DNA from: Streptomyces minutiscleroticus
GTDB lineage: Bacteria > Actinomycetota > Actinomycetes > Streptomycetales > Streptomycetaceae
Assembly: GCF_014650875.1 (NCBI RefSeq)
Contig: NZ_BMVU01000004.1
Coordinates: 62,001 to 126,000 of the forward strand
DNA: 64,000 bases
Reading direction: 5' to 3'
Shown here: positions 55,368 through 64,000 of the stretch, piece by piece
How the letters are laid out: the number at the start of each line of letters is the position of its first letter
Numbering within the stretch: position 1 is the stretch's first letter
Translations under genes and position numbers: made by a program
Notes under the pieces: generated by a model
Seen by the model: the letters and a program-made list of their open reading frames with translations, nothing else
Databases searched by the model: none
What the model was told of the DNA's origin: nothing

Positions 55368-55580
55368 TCAGAACAGCGGGAGCTGCCCGGGGAAGTCCGG
55401 GACGGCGTACCCGTCCAGCGTCGGCTGGGCGGCTCCCAGCTCCGCCTGCCTGCGCGAGCCCGGGCACGACACCAGCTCCCCGCTCTGCCGCGCGCCCGGC
55501 GGGTCGTGCCGGGCGAACCGCCCGGCGACGACGGCGATATCGCGACGGCACTCGGGACACTGTCTGCGACGTGAGGACAT
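55368..55580 (-). CDS. Small Cys-rich protein, possible zinc ribbon
   Basis: A 70-residue protein, MSSRRRQCPECRRDIAVVAGRFARHDPPGA..., ending DGYAVPDFPGQLPLF. A CPEC knuckle and a later Cys (LVSCPGS) suggest a partial zinc ribbon. I do not recognise a function. Coding is supported by the third-position GC bias and the conserved-looking LPLF end; the frame is short, so this is a moderate call. Confidence 0.55.
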   Translation of the reverse strand: MSSRRRQCPECRRDIAVVAGRFARHDPPGARQSGELVSCPGSRRQAELGAAQPTLDGYAVPDFPGQLPLF

Positions 55581-55738
55581 GGGCTCAGCGTACGGTCGGG
55601 CAGTGACAGCGCGTTACGACCCGCTCGTTTTCGATTCCGCTCGAACGGATCGCCCGTCGGCGTGCGCAAGCCGTGCCCCGGGCACGCGAGTTCGTGAATA
55701 CACCCGGGCCTGCGAGTGCGTGCGCCCGGACACACGAA

Positions 55739-55781
55739 GAGACCCCCTCCGGTCCGTTCTTCACGGATCGGAGGGGGTCTC
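55739..55781 (-). terminator. Strong hairpin next to the tRNA-Tyr-like fragment
   Basis: A 19-bp stem (GAGACCCCCTCCGGTCCGT with its complement, one G-U pair) closes a 5-nt loop. It lies 8 bp beyond the 3' end of the tRNA-like fragment, as a tRNA terminator would. Confidence 0.8.
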
Positions 55782-55789
55782 CCTCAGCG

Positions 55790-55834
55790 TGGCGGCGCCA
55801 GGATTCGAACCTGGGAAGGCTGAGCCACACCGCC
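55790..55834 (-). pseudogene. tRNA-Tyr-like fragment: acceptor and T arm only
   Basis: On the minus strand GGCGGTG (55834-55828) and CGCCGCC (55797-55791) form a 7-bp acceptor stem with one G-U pair, followed by the discriminator A. Inside is a perfect T arm CCAGG-TTCGAAT-CCTGG. Only 14 bases lie between the 5' acceptor strand and the T arm, so the D and anticodon arms are missing. The 3' part, with the variable-arm-like GGCTCAGCCTTC, resembles the end of an actinobacterial tRNA-Tyr. It may be a truncated tRNA, an attachment-site scar or a minihelix RNA. Confidence 0.65.
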
Positions 55835-56038
55835 GGGTCCGCTGCCTCTTCGAACCGCCTTTCGGCGGTGCTCCGTGGCAACGACGTAAACGATACCCGA
55901 TGCCCAGGGGTGCTTCGCCACCCGATTGATCGCCACCCGGGGGGCGGGGGGTGACTAGGCTTGTCCGGACGCGGCGCGGAGCCCATGCCGGGCCCGGCGG
56001 CCGCCCTTTACGCACCCCGATACAAGGAGCCACAGGAC

Positions 56039-56527
56039 ATGGCCGACTCCAGTTTCGACATCGTCTCGAAGGTCGAGCGGCAGGAGGTCGACAACGCCCT
56101 CAACCAGGCCGCCAAGGAGATCTCGCAGCGCTACGACTTCAAGAACGTGGGCGCCTCCATCTCCTGGTCCGGCGAGAAGATCCTGATGGAGGCGAACTCC
56201 GAGGAGCGGGTCAAGGCGATCCTCGACGTCTTCCAGTCCAAGCTGATCAAGCGGGGCATCTCGCTGAAGGCGCTCGACGCGGGCGAGCCGCAGCTCTCCG
56301 GCAAGGAGTACAAGATCTTCGCGTCGATCCAGGAGGGCATCTCCCAGGAGAACGCCAAGAAGGTGGCGAAGATCATCCGCGACGAGGGCCCGAAGGGCGT
56401 GAAGGCCCAGGTGCAGGGCGACGAGCTGCGCGTCAGCTCGAAGAGCCGGGACGACCTGCAGACCGTGATCGCCCTCCTGAAGGGCAAGGACTTCGACTTC
56501 GCGCTGCAGTTCGTCAACTACCGGTGA
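56039..56527 (+). CDS. YajQ-family nucleotide-binding protein
   Basis: A 162-residue protein with two ferredoxin-like domains, starting [43 protein letters not shown]. Members bind RNA or cyclic di-GMP in some bacteria; the role in actinobacteria is not known. CAAGGAG precedes the start. The frame is open further upstream, but that part is not conserved. Confidence 0.93.
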   Translation: MADSSFDIVSKVERQEVDNALNQAAKEISQRYDFKNVGASISWSGEKILMEANSEERVKAILDVFQSKLIKRGISLKALDAGEPQLSGKEYKIFASIQEGISQENAKKVAKIIRDEGPKGVKAQVQGDELRVSSKSRDDLQTVIALLKGKDFDFALQFVNYR

Positions 56528-56582
56528 CGTACCGGTGACGACGCGCCCGGGGCGCGTACGGAACGCGGACGTGAGGACGAGA

Positions 56583-56614
56583 AAGGGTGGGCACCCCGGC
56601 GGGTGCCCACCCTT
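56583..56614. terminator. Bidirectional hairpin between yajQ and the GlsB-like gene
   Basis: AAGGGTGGGCACCC and GGGTGCCCACCCTT pair over 14 bp around a CGGC loop, between two convergent genes (stop codons at 56527 and 56649). Confidence 0.85.
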
Positions 56615-56648
56615 CTCGCCTGCTGGCTGCGGGTCGTGGAGTGCGCGG

Positions 56649-56915
56649 TCAGTCGCGCGAGTGGCCGAACAGCAGGCGGTAGACGATGAGCAGCACCAGG
56701 GAGCCGCCGATCGCCGCGGCCCAGGTGGCGCCGTCGTAGAAGTCCTTCGAGATCGGGTGGTCCAGCCAGCGGGCGGAGATCCAGCCGCCGATGAACGCGC
56801 CCGCGATGCCGATGACCGTCGTGCCGATGAAGCCGCCCGGGTCGCGTCCCGGCAGCAGGAATTTGGCGATGGCACCGGCCAACAGTCCCAGGATGATCCA
56901 GCCGATGATGCTCAT
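56649..56915 (-). CDS. GlsB/YeaQ/YmgE-family stress-response membrane protein
   Basis: An 88-residue membrane protein with three hydrophobic helices (MSIIGWIILGLLAGAIAKFLLPG; GFIGTTVIGIAGAFIGGWI; GSLVLLIVYRLLFG) and the family Gly pattern. The YeaQ/YmgE family (formerly transglycosylase-associated) has no known enzymatic function and is often stress-induced. The longer open frame up to 57230 has no conserved sequence before this start. Confidence 0.88.
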   Translation of the reverse strand: MSIIGWIILGLLAGAIAKFLLPGRDPGGFIGTTVIGIAGAFIGGWISARWLDHPISKDFYDGATWAAAIGGSLVLLIVYRLLFGHSRD

Positions 56916-57126
56916 GCCGTGAACCTGCCCCTCTGCGCTGCGTTCGCGCTGTGATCCTGCTCGCGCCCGGTCACGTTCATGCCGTGTCCATGTTCTGCAC
57001 GTCGTGCTGACGCGGTGGTTCGGTGTACTGGTGTTCGTCATCCATCGCCCGGAATGACGCCTGTGCCTCGGTGACCGGTTGCAGCGGCCGGCGAGGCGTG
57101 GGTCACGACCAGATGAGGTGCGCTCC

Positions 57127-58416
57127 ATGACACAGCTCGGTTCCGGTTCCCCCGGCGGGCGCGGGCCTGACCCGCGGGAGCCCGGCCCCGGGCTGCGGCG
57201 GACGCTCGGGACCGGGGACGCCGTCGTCATCGGGCTCGGCTCGATGGTCGGCGCCGGGATCTTCGCGGCCCCCGGCCCGGCGGCGCGGGCCGCCGGGACC
57301 GGCCTGCTGCCCGCGCTCGCCCTCGCCGCCGTCGTCGCCTACTGCAACGCGACCTCGTCCGCCCGGCTGGCCGCGCTCTACCCGGCCTCGGGCGGCACCT
57401 ACGTGTACGGGCGCGAGCGGCTCGGCGCCTTCTGGGGGTGGCTGGCGGGCTGGGCGTTCGTCGTCGGCAAGACCGCCTCGTGCGCGGCGATGGCGCTGAC
57501 CGCGGGCGCGTACCTGTGGCCGGAGCGGGCGCACGCCGTGGCGGTGGCCGCGGTCGTGGCGCTGACCGCGGTGAACTACGGCGGGGTGCGCAAGTCCGCG
57601 TGGGCGACGCGGGTGATCGTGGCGGTGGTCCTGGCGGTCCTCGCCGCCGTGGTCGTCGTGTGCCTGGGCTCCGGCTCCTCCGGCGCCGGGGGGCCGGTCG
57701 TCGGCGCCTCCGCCGGTGCGGGCGGGGTGCTGGAGGCGGCGGGGCTGCTGTTCTTCGCCTTCGCCGGTTACGCGCGCATCGCCACGCTCGGGGAGGAGGT
57801 GCGGGACCCGGCCCGCACCATCCCGCGCGCGATCCCGCTGGCCCTCGGCATCGCGCTCGTGGTGTACGCGGCCGTGGTGGTGGCCGTCCTCTCCGTGCTG
57901 GGCGCGGAGGGGCTCGGGCGGGCGACCGCGCCGCTCGCGGACGCGGTGCGGGCGGCGGGCGCGCCGGCGCTCGTGCCGGTGGTGCGGGCGGGCGCCGCGG
58001 CGGCCGCGCTCGGCTCGCTCCTGGCGCTGGTCCTGGGCGTGTCCCGGACGGTGCTTGCCATGGCCCGCGACCGGCACCTGCCGGGCGCGCTGGCCGCCGT
58101 GCACCCGCGCCACCGGGTGCCCCACCGGGCGGAGCTGGCCGTGGGCGCGGTGGTGGCCGTCCTGGCCGCGACGGCGGACGTACGGGAGGCCGTGGGCTTC
58201 TCCTCCTTCGGCGTGCTGCTCTACTACGCGGTCGCCAACGCCTCCGCCTGGACGCTGTCCCCGGCGGTCCGGACCCGCCTCCTGCCCGCAGCGGGGCTCG
58301 TCGGGTGCGTGGCGCTGGCCTTCTCGCTGCCCTGGACGTCGGTGGCCGCCGGCGCGGGCGTGATCGGGGCCGGTGCGGCCGTGTACGCGCTGCGGCGGCG
58401 GGCCGCCGCACGTTAG
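57127..58416 (+). CDS. APC-superfamily amino acid permease
   Basis: A 429-residue integral membrane protein with about 12 helices. It has the family motif GLGSMVGAGIFAAPGPAARAAG near the start and the unwound first helix (GXGXXXGXGIF), and the helix-6 segment LLFFAFAGYARIATLGEEVRDPARTIPRAI. It most likely takes up amino acids by proton symport. The ATG at 57127 is chosen over the open frame from 57079 because the conserved part begins there. A GAGG motif is about 12 bp upstream. No regulator is adjacent. Confidence 0.85.
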   Translation: MTQLGSGSPGGRGPDPREPGPGLRRTLGTGDAVVIGLGSMVGAGIFAAPGPAARAAGTGLLPALALAAVVAYCNATSSARLAALYPASGGTYVYGRERLGAFWGWLAGWAFVVGKTASCAAMALTAGAYLWPERAHAVAVAAVVALTAVNYGGVRKSAWATRVIVAVVLAVLAAVVVVCLGSGSSGAGGPVVGASAGAGGVLEAAGLLFFAFAGYARIATLGEEVRDPARTIPRAIPLALGIALVVYAAVVVAVLSVLGAEGLGRATAPLADAVRAAGAPALVPVVRAGAAAAALGSLLALVLGVSRTVLAMARDRHLPGALAAVHPRHRVPHRAELAVGAVVAVLAATADVREAVGFSSFGVLLYYAVANASAWTLSPAVRTRLLPAAGLVGCVALAFSLPWTSVAAGAGVIGAGAAVYALRRRAAAR

Positions 58417-58435
58417 CCGGTCGGTCCCCGGCCGG

Positions 58436-58828
58436 TCAGCGGGCCGCGAACGGCTGGTCCGTGGGTACGATCTCGCGGCCCAGCGGGAACAGCGAGACCG
58501 GTATGAGCTTGAAGTTGGCGATGCCGAACGGGATGCCGACGATCGTGACGCACAGGGCGATGCCGGTGGTGATGTGGGCGAGGACGAGCCACCAGCCGGC
58601 GAGGACCAGCCACAGCACGTTGCCGACGCAGGAGGGGGCGCCCGCGTCGCGGCGCTCGACCGTCGTGCGCCCGAAGGGCCACAGGGCGTAGACGCCGATG
58701 CGGAACGCGGCGATCCCGAACGGGATGCCGATGACCGTGACGCACAGGAGGACGCCCGCGGCCAGGTAGCCCAGGAAGAGCCAGAAGCCGCTCAGGACCA
58801 GCCATATGAGGTTCAGGAGTGTCTTCAC
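58436..58828 (-). CDS. YccF-domain inner membrane protein
   Basis: A 130-residue protein made of two tandem YccF repeats. Each repeat has the pattern [17 protein letters not shown] ... [12 protein letters not shown] (residues 5-50) and [17 protein letters not shown] ... [11 protein letters not shown] (about 70-115). Four hydrophobic helices are predicted. The function of YccF is unknown. The GTG at 58828 overlaps the TGA of htpX by four bases (GTGA), so the two are translated together. Confidence 0.85.
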   Translation of the reverse strand: MKTLLNLIWLVLSGFWLFLGYLAAGVLLCVTVIGIPFGIAAFRIGVYALWPFGRTTVERRDAGAPSCVGNVLWLVLAGWWLVLAHITTGIALCVTIVGIPFGIANFKLIPVSLFPLGREIVPTDQPFAAR

Positions 58829-59688
58829 CGGTGAGGACCTGCCATCTGCTCGAGCCGGGCGATGCGCTCCGCCATCGGCGGGTGCGTGGAGAACATCCTG
58901 GCCAGGCCCTGGCCCGGCCGGAACGGGTTCGCGATCATCATGTGGCTCGCGGTCTCGATGCGGGGCTCGGGCGGCAGGGGCAGCTGCTTCGTGCCCGCTT
59001 CGAGCTTGCGCAGCGCACTGGCGAGCGCCAGGGGGTCGCCGGTGAGCTGGGCCCCGGAGGCGTCCGCCTCGTACTCCCGGGAGCGGCTGACGGCCAACTG
59101 GATGAGGGACGCGGCGAGCGGCCCGAGGAGCATGATCAGCAGCATGCCCAGGAGGCCGGGGCCGTCGTCGTCGTTGGAGCGGCCGACCGGGATCAGCCAG
59201 GCGAAGTTGACCAGGAACATGATCACGGAGGCGAGGGCGCCGGCGACGGACGAGATCAGGATGTCGCGGTTGTAGACGTGGCTGAGCTCGTGGCCGATGA
59301 CGCCGCGCAGCTCGCGCTCGCTGAGGATGCGCAGGATGCCCTCGGTGCAGCACACGGCGGCGTTGCGCGGGTTGCGGCCCGTGGCGAAGGCGTTGGGGTT
59401 CTCCGTGGGCGAGATGTACAGCCGGGGCATCGGCTGGCGGGCCTGCGTGGAGAGCTCGCGGACCATGCGGTACAGCTCCGGCGCCTCGAACTCGCTCACC
59501 GGCCGGGCGCGCATCGCGCGAAGGGCCAGCTTGTCGCTGTTCCAGTACGCGTACGCGTTGGTGCCGACCGCGACGAGCAGTGCGACGACGAGTCCCCCGC
59601 GGCCGAAGAAGCTGCCGATGAGGATGATGAGTGCGGACAGCCCCCCGAGGAGTACGGCGGTCCTCAGCCCGTTGTGCCGGCGGTGCAC
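58825..59688 (-). CDS. htpX: Membrane zinc protease HtpX
   Basis: An M48B endopeptidase of the membrane that degrades damaged membrane proteins. The 287-residue product has two N-terminal helices ([18 protein letters not shown] and [17 protein letters not shown]), the zinc motif His133-Glu-x-x-His137 ([10 protein letters not shown]) and the third zinc ligand Glu205 in [10 protein letters not shown]. Two more helices lie between these motifs. It is co-transcribed with the YccF-type gene, which it overlaps. Confidence 0.94.
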   Translation of the reverse strand: MHRRHNGLRTAVLLGGLSALIILIGSFFGRGGLVVALLVAVGTNAYAYWNSDKLALRAMRARPVSEFEAPELYRMVRELSTQARQPMPRLYISPTENPNAFATGRNPRNAAVCCTEGILRILSERELRGVIGHELSHVYNRDILISSVAGALASVIMFLVNFAWLIPVGRSNDDDGPGLLGMLLIMLLGPLAASLIQLAVSRSREYEADASGAQLTGDPLALASALRKLEAGTKQLPLPPEPRIETASHMMIANPFRPGQGLARMFSTHPPMAERIARLEQMAGPHR

Positions 59689-59912
59689 GGTACGCCCTCC
59701 AAGTGGTGCGGCGGGGAACCCTCTGCCTGTCGATCTCTGCTGCCACTGGTGTCGGTCCCTGCGGTCCAGTGGACCCTCCCGTATGGGTCAACGCCAGGCG
59801 GGGAGCACTAGTTCCCTTGTGCGCACGACGGCATGAGTGGACCGTCCGGGTGACGGTCCCCACAGGCGCGCGGGTGTTTCGGACGGGCCGCGGCGGCGAG
59901 GGCCGCCGCGGG

Positions 59913-61412
59913 TCAGAAGAGGCCGGTGTCCGAGAAGCGGAGGATCAGCTGGGGCGCCCCGGAGAGGGCGACCCCGAGGACCGCGGTGAGGGCGATCGCC
60001 GCGGTCAGCGGTGCCGGGACGCGGTGCTTGCGCGTCTCCCCCTCGGGGGCGCGGAACAGCAGCGCCGTCCACCGGAGGTAGTAGACCAGCGCGATCACGA
60101 CGTTGACGGCCATGACCACGGAGAGCCAGCCCAGGCCCGCGTCGACGGCCGCCGAGAAGACGGTGACCTTCGCGAACAGGCCCACGACGCCCGGCGGCAG
60201 ACCGGCCAGGCAGAGCAGGAAGAAGGCCAGGACGAGCGCGGTGACGGGGTGCGAGGCGTACAGGCCCCGGTAGTCGGCGACGCGGTTGAGCGGGCTCCTG
60301 CGGGCCACCAGGGCGGCGATCGCGAAGGCGCCCAGGTTCACGGCCGCGTACATGAGGGCGTACGCGACGGTGGACCCGACGGCCCCCTCGGCGTCGTCGG
60401 TGTACGCGGCGGCGGCGATCGGCACCAGGAGGTAGCCGGCCTGGCCGACGGAGGACCAGGCGAGCAGGCGGACCGCGCCGTGCGCGCGCGTGGCCCGCTG
60501 CCTGAGGGCGCCGACGTTGCCGGCGGTCATGGTGAGCGCGGCGAGGACGGCCAGCGCCGGGCCCCACACGCCGGCGTACGGCGGGAACGCGACGACGGTG
60601 ACGAGGATCAGGCCGGAGAAGCCGACCGCCTTGCCGACGACCGACAGGTAGGCGGCGATCGGCAGGGGCGCGCCCACGTAGGTGTCGGGCACCCAGAAGT
60701 GGAACGGGACGGCGGCCGTCTTGAAGGCGAAGCCGACGAGGGTGAGGACGACGCCGGTCTGCGCGAGCGTGTGCAGCTGCCCGTCGACGTCCCCGATCCG
60801 GCCGGCGACCTCGGTGAGGTACAGGGTGCCGGTCGTGGCGTACACGAAGCTGACGCCCAGGAGGCTCACGGCGGTCGCGGTGACCGAGGACAGGAAGAAC
60901 TTCAGGGCCGCCTCGGAGGAGCGCCGGTCGCCGTGGCGGATGCCCACCAGGGCGAACGCGGGCAGCGAGGCGACCTCCAGGGCGACGATCAGGGTCGCGA
61001 GGTCCCGGGACGCGGGCAGCAGGGCGGCGCCGGCGGCCGAGGAGAGCAGCAGGAACCAGTACTCCCCTTCGGGGAGCCGTCGGTCCGCGTCCTTCAGGGC
61101 GGTCACCGACAGCAGGGCCGCCAGGAGCGCGCCGCCGAGCACGAGCAGCTGGACGACCAGGGTGAACCGGTCCGCGGCGTAGCTGCAGGCGTCGCCGCCG
61201 GTGACGCGGCAGAAGGTGGCGCGGTCGCCGTCCAGGAGGGGCAGCAGCGCGAGCAGGGACAGGGCGAGGCCCGCCACCGAGGACCAGCCCAGCAGCGCCT
61301 TCCTGGCGTCGGCCAGGAAGAGGTCGGCGACGAGCACGGCGAGCCCGACGACGGCCGCGATGGTCGGCGGCGCGATCGCGAGCCAGTCGACCGACTGGAC
61401 GAGGGAGCTCAT
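59913..61412 (-). CDS. nuoN: NADH-quinone oxidoreductase subunit N
   Basis: A 499-residue antiporter-like subunit of complex I with about 14 helices. The conserved Glu of helix 5 is in LIVALEVASLPAFALVG, the Lys of the broken helix in GFAFKTAAVPFHFWVPDTYVGAPLPIAAYLSVVGKA, and the later Lys in LFAKVTVFSAAV. The ATG at 61412 overlaps the TGA of nuoM by four bases (ATGA). It is the last gene of the nuo operon here. Confidence 0.96.
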   Translation of the reverse strand: MSSLVQSVDWLAIAPPTIAAVVGLAVLVADLFLADARKALLGWSSVAGLALSLLALLPLLDGDRATFCRVTGGDACSYAADRFTLVVQLLVLGGALLAALLSVTALKDADRRLPEGEYWFLLLSSAAGAALLPASRDLATLIVALEVASLPAFALVGIRHGDRRSSEAALKFFLSSVTATAVSLLGVSFVYATTGTLYLTEVAGRIGDVDGQLHTLAQTGVVLTLVGFAFKTAAVPFHFWVPDTYVGAPLPIAAYLSVVGKAVGFSGLILVTVVAFPPYAGVWGPALAVLAALTMTAGNVGALRQRATRAHGAVRLLAWSSVGQAGYLLVPIAAAAYTDDAEGAVGSTVAYALMYAAVNLGAFAIAALVARRSPLNRVADYRGLYASHPVTALVLAFFLLCLAGLPPGVVGLFAKVTVFSAAVDAGLGWLSVVMAVNVVIALVYYLRWTALLFRAPEGETRKHRVPAPLTAAIALTAVLGVALSGAPQLILRFSDTGLF

Positions 61413-63091
61413 CGGGTGCCTCCTGAGAGGAGCTGCTGCACGGCCGGGTCGGTCAGGCCGAGGAGGGCGCGCGGCCACAGGCCGGCGACGACGGTGAGGA
61501 CGACGAGCGGGGTCCAGGCGGCGAACTCGTACGTCCGGACGTCGGCGAGTTCCGGACTCTCCCGCTCGGCGGGGCCCATGCAGACGCGGCGCACGACGAC
61601 GAGCAGGTACGCGGCGGTGAGCAGGGTCCCGAAGGCGGCGACCGCCATGAAGACGAGGAACGCGGGGCGGCTGAGGCCCTCGGCGGGCCGGAACGCGCCG
61701 AACAGCGCCAGCATCTCGCCCCAGAACCCGCCGAGACCGGGCAGTCCCAGGGAGGCGACGGCGGCGAAGGAGAGCAGGCCGCCGAGGCGCGGGGCCCGGC
61801 TGTAGAGGGCGCCTCCGGTCCCGGCGGCGCCTGTGCTTCCGGTACCGCTCGTACCTCCGGTACCGCTCGTGCTTCCGGCGCTTCCGGGTGCGCCGGTGGC
61901 GCCCGCCACGGAGCGCGTTCCGGCCGCCGCGCGGGAGAGGGCGTCGAGGTCGGTGGTGCCGGTGCGGTCCTTGACCGCGCCGACCAGGAAGAACAGCAGG
62001 CCGGTGATGAGGCCGTGGGCGATGTTGGCGAACAGCGCGCCGTTCACGCCGGTCGGGCTCATCGTCGCGATGCCGAGGAGCACGAAGCCCATGTGGCCGA
62101 CGGACGAGTACGCGATGAGGCGCTTCAGGTCGCCCTTCGCGCCCTGTTTGGCGAGGGACAGGCAGGCAAGGGAGCCGTAGACGATCCCGACGACCGCGAA
62201 GGCGGCCAGGTACGGCGCGAAGGTCCGCATCCCCTCGGGCGCGACCGGCAGCAGGATCCGGACGAACCCGTACGTACCCATCTTCAGCAGGACACCGGCC
62301 AGCAGGACCGAGCCGACGGTGGGCGCGGCGGTGTGCGCGTCCGGCAGCCAGCTGTGCAGCGGCCACATCGGCGTCTTGACGGCGAGTCCGATCCCGATCG
62401 CCAGAACGGCGACGACCTGCACGGACGTGGTCAGCGAGCGGCCGTTGTCAGTGGCGAGTGCCACCATGTCGAACGTGCCGGAGTTCAGGCCGACGAGCAG
62501 CAGGCCCAGCAGCATCACGACCGAGCCGAGCAGGGTGTAGAGGATGAACTTCCAGGCGGCCGCCCGGCGTCCGGCGCCGCCCCACCGGGCGATCAGGAAG
62601 TACATCGGGACGAGCACCGTCTCGAACGCCAGGAAGAACAGCAGCAGATCGAGGACGGCGAAGGTCGCGAGGGTGCCGGTCTCCAGGACCAGCAGCAGCG
62701 CGACGAACGCCTTCGGGCTCGGGCCCGCGGGCGTCTTGAAGTAGGAGTACAGCGCGCACAGGAAGGTCAGCAGCGCGGTCAGGACCAGCAGGGGGAGGGA
62801 GATGCCGTCGATGCCGAGGTGGATGCGCACGTCGAGTGCGGGGATCCAGCTGATGTCGGTCGTGGCCTGCATCCTCGACGGCCGGCTGTGGTCGAAGCCG
62901 AGCGCGAGGACGATCGCGGCGACGAGGACGGCGCCGGTCACGACCACGCCGTGGCGCAGTACGGCCTGGTCCGGTGACTTCCCCTTCAGCCCGGGCGGGG
63001 CGGGCAGGAGGGCGGCGGCCGCGCCGATGAGCGGGCCGACGACGATCAACGCGAGAAGGAACTGCATCACGGACTCGCTGATATCGATCAT
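61409..63091 (-). CDS. nuoM: NADH-quinone oxidoreductase subunit M
   Basis: A 560-residue proton-pumping subunit. Key residues are the Glu in LLFFLAFETVLVPMYFLI and the Lys in GLAVKTPMWPLHSWLPDAHTAAPTVGSVLLAGVLLKMGTYG. A stretch of about 40 Gly/Ser/Thr-rich residues interrupts the usual VGAVKDRTGTTDL ... APRLGGLLSFAAVASLGLPG region and is encoded by 18-bp repeats. It starts six bases after the stop of nuoL. An alternative start is the Met nine codons in (MQFLLALIVV). Confidence 0.95.
   Translation of the reverse strand: MIDISESVMQFLLALIVVGPLIGAAAALLPAPPGLKGKSPDQAVLRHGVVVTGAVLVAAIVLALGFDHSRPSRMQATTDISWIPALDVRIHLGIDGISLPLLVLTALLTFLCALYSYFKTPAGPSPKAFVALLLVLETGTLATFAVLDLLLFFLAFETVLVPMYFLIARWGGAGRRAAAWKFILYTLLGSVVMLLGLLLVGLNSGTFDMVALATDNGRSLTTSVQVVAVLAIGIGLAVKTPMWPLHSWLPDAHTAAPTVGSVLLAGVLLKMGTYGFVRILLPVAPEGMRTFAPYLAAFAVVGIVYGSLACLSLAKQGAKGDLKRLIAYSSVGHMGFVLLGIATMSPTGVNGALFANIAHGLITGLLFFLVGAVKDRTGTTDLDALSRAAAGTRSVAGATGAPGSAGSTSGTGGTSGTGSTGAAGTGGALYSRAPRLGGLLSFAAVASLGLPGLGGFWGEMLALFGAFRPAEGLSRPAFLVFMAVAAFGTLLTAAYLLVVVRRVCMGPAERESPELADVRTYEFAAWTPLVVLTVVAGLWPRALLGLTDPAVQQLLSGGTR
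61836..61871. repeat. 18-bp tandem repeats inside nuoM
   Basis: Two direct copies of an 18-bp unit (CTTCCGGTACCGCTCGTA-type, 61836-61853 and 61854-61871), with a diverged third copy after them. They encode the Gly/Thr/Ser-rich insert of NuoM. Expansion by replication slippage is the simplest origin. Confidence 0.75.
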
Positions 63092-63097
63092 GCCTGC

Positions 63098-64000
63098 TCA
63101 CGCTCCCGTGGCGGCGAGGAGGGCGGCGACCGCCAGGACGACGGTGCCGGCGAGCAGCACGCTCACATAGGTCTGCACGTTGCCGGTCTGGGCGCGGCGC
63201 ACGGCCGTTCCCAGCAGGCGGGGTACGGCGCCCGCGGCGCGTACGTAGGTGTCGACGACCTCGCGGTCCAGGAAGCGGACCACGTCGGCGGCGGCCAGGA
63301 CCGGGCGGACGAAGAGCACCGCGTAGAGGGCGTCGAGGCGGAAGCCCGCGGCCGCGTGGCGGTGCAGCGGGCCGAGCAGCAGCCGCCCGGGGTCCGCCGG
63401 GTCGTCGGCGGAGGCCACGCCGCCGTACGCGGGCGCGTGACTGGCGATCGCCTCGGCCTCGACCTTCCCGGCGTCGCCCTCGGGATGGGCCGCGACCGCG
63501 CCCAGCGGTACGCGGGCGGCCAGGGCGGTGGTGTGCCGCCAGGCGCCGTAGGTGACGATGCCGCCGACCAGGGCGGCGCCCGTGCCGAGCACGGAGGTGG
63601 CGAAGGTGGGCGTCAGACTGCGGCCGTCGAACCAGCCGGGCAGCAGGCCGTAGCCCAGGCCGAAGACGATCGACGGGACGGTGAGCACCCACAGCACGGC
63701 GTTCATGGCGACGGGCTGCCTCCCGTGGTCGGGGGCGTCGGCGCCGCGGCCGCGGAAGGCGAGCAGCCACAGGCGGGTCGCGTACGCGGCGGTGAGCAGG
63801 GCCGTGACCAGGCCGGCGACGAGCACGATCCAGCCGGCGGCGCCGGGGACGCCCTCGGTGTGCCCGGTGGCGGTGTGCTCGGCGGCGCCGAGGACGGCCT
63901 CCTTGGAGAAGAAGCCGCTGAACGGCGGGATCGCGGCGAGCGCGAGCAGCGCCACGGTCATCGTCCAGTAGGCGTCGGGGACGCGGTCGCGCAGGTTCCG
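63098..64000 (-). CDS. nuoL: NADH-quinone oxidoreductase subunit L, 5' end beyond the window
   Basis: The last 300 or so residues of NuoL. The visible part has the conserved SGFFSKEAVLGAAEHT (with the Lys of the proton path), GLVTALLTAAYATRLWLLAFRG and the long amphipathic C-terminal helix region. The frame stays open to the window edge, reading RDRVPDAYWTMTVALLALAAIPPFSG. The start codon and first half lie outside. Confidence 0.95.
   Translation of the reverse strand, partial: RNLRDRVPDAYWTMTVALLALAAIPPFSGFFSKEAVLGAAEHTATGHTEGVPGAAGWIVLVAGLVTALLTAAYATRLWLLAFRGRGADAPDHGRQPVAMNAVLWVLTVPSIVFGLGYGLLPGWFDGRSLTPTFATSVLGTGAALVGGIVTYGAWRHTTALAARVPLGAVAAHPEGDAGKVEAEAIASHAPAYGGVASADDPADPGRLLLGPLHRHAAAGFRLDALYAVLFVRPVLAAADVVRFLDREVVDTYVRAAGAVPRLLGTAVRRAQTGNVQTYVSVLLAGTVVLAVAALLAATGA

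Overview
The window is a high-GC chromosomal segment from a Streptomyces or a very close relative. Evidence: GC-rich third codon positions throughout, GTG and TTG starts (rpsI, rpsL, tuf, murB, rpmG, rpoB), leaderless-looking promoters, actinobacterial extensions on NusG, L17, S3 and L23, and the gene order rpoBC - str - S10 - spc - alpha. By family knowledge this is the Streptomyces order, with variable genes between tuf and rpsJ. Most genes read on the minus strand, so the operons run from high to low coordinates.

Layout, low to high coordinate. 1-757: rpsI (cut by the window edge) and rplM. 1160-3390: a GT87-type membrane glycosyltransferase diverging from a single-pass membrane protein, both apparently leaderless. 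3644-14659: truA, rplQ, rpoA, rpsK, rpsM, rpmJ, infA, map, adk, secY and the distal spc genes. 14665-21398: the rest of spc and S10. There is no rpsD between rpsK and rpoA. 22213-25925: an accessory cassette (WXG/ESX-like small protein, DUF1023-type alpha/beta hydrolase, lipoprotein) followed by a decayed second copy of its 3' end. 26140-27285: a glutamate dehydrogenase gene with an in-frame catalytic deletion. 27473-39832: tuf, fusA, rpsG, rpsL, rpoC, rpoB. 40458-44903: rplL, rplJ, rplA, rplK, nusG, secE and tRNA-Trp.

45119-47532 holds an aspartate-type aminotransferase and an adenosine deaminase (plus strand). 47620-52648 is minus strand: murB, a DHA2-type exporter, its TetR regulator, two hot-dog dehydratase-like genes, rpmG, tRNA-Met and tRNA-Thr. 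53100-58416 holds a CodA-like amidohydrolase that lacks several catalytic residues, an NAD(P)-binding protein, a small Cys-rich protein, a tRNA-Tyr-like fragment, YajQ, a GlsB-type membrane protein and an APC permease. 58436-59688 holds a YccF-type protein and htpX. From 59913 to the edge are nuoN, nuoM and a partial nuoL of complex I.

Most of the window is the conserved translation and transcription core, tightly packed with many one-base stop/start overlaps (TGATG, TAATG). The unusual material is the type VII-like cassette and its decayed copy, the deleted gdhA, the tRNA fragment, the paired TetR operators, the stop-less exporter running in frame into murB, the pseudoenzyme amidohydrolase and the low-complexity insert in NuoM. 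I found no insertion sequence, phage or CRISPR array. I could not identify a wholly new system; the strongest candidate for less-described biology is the 22.2-25.9 kb cassette.
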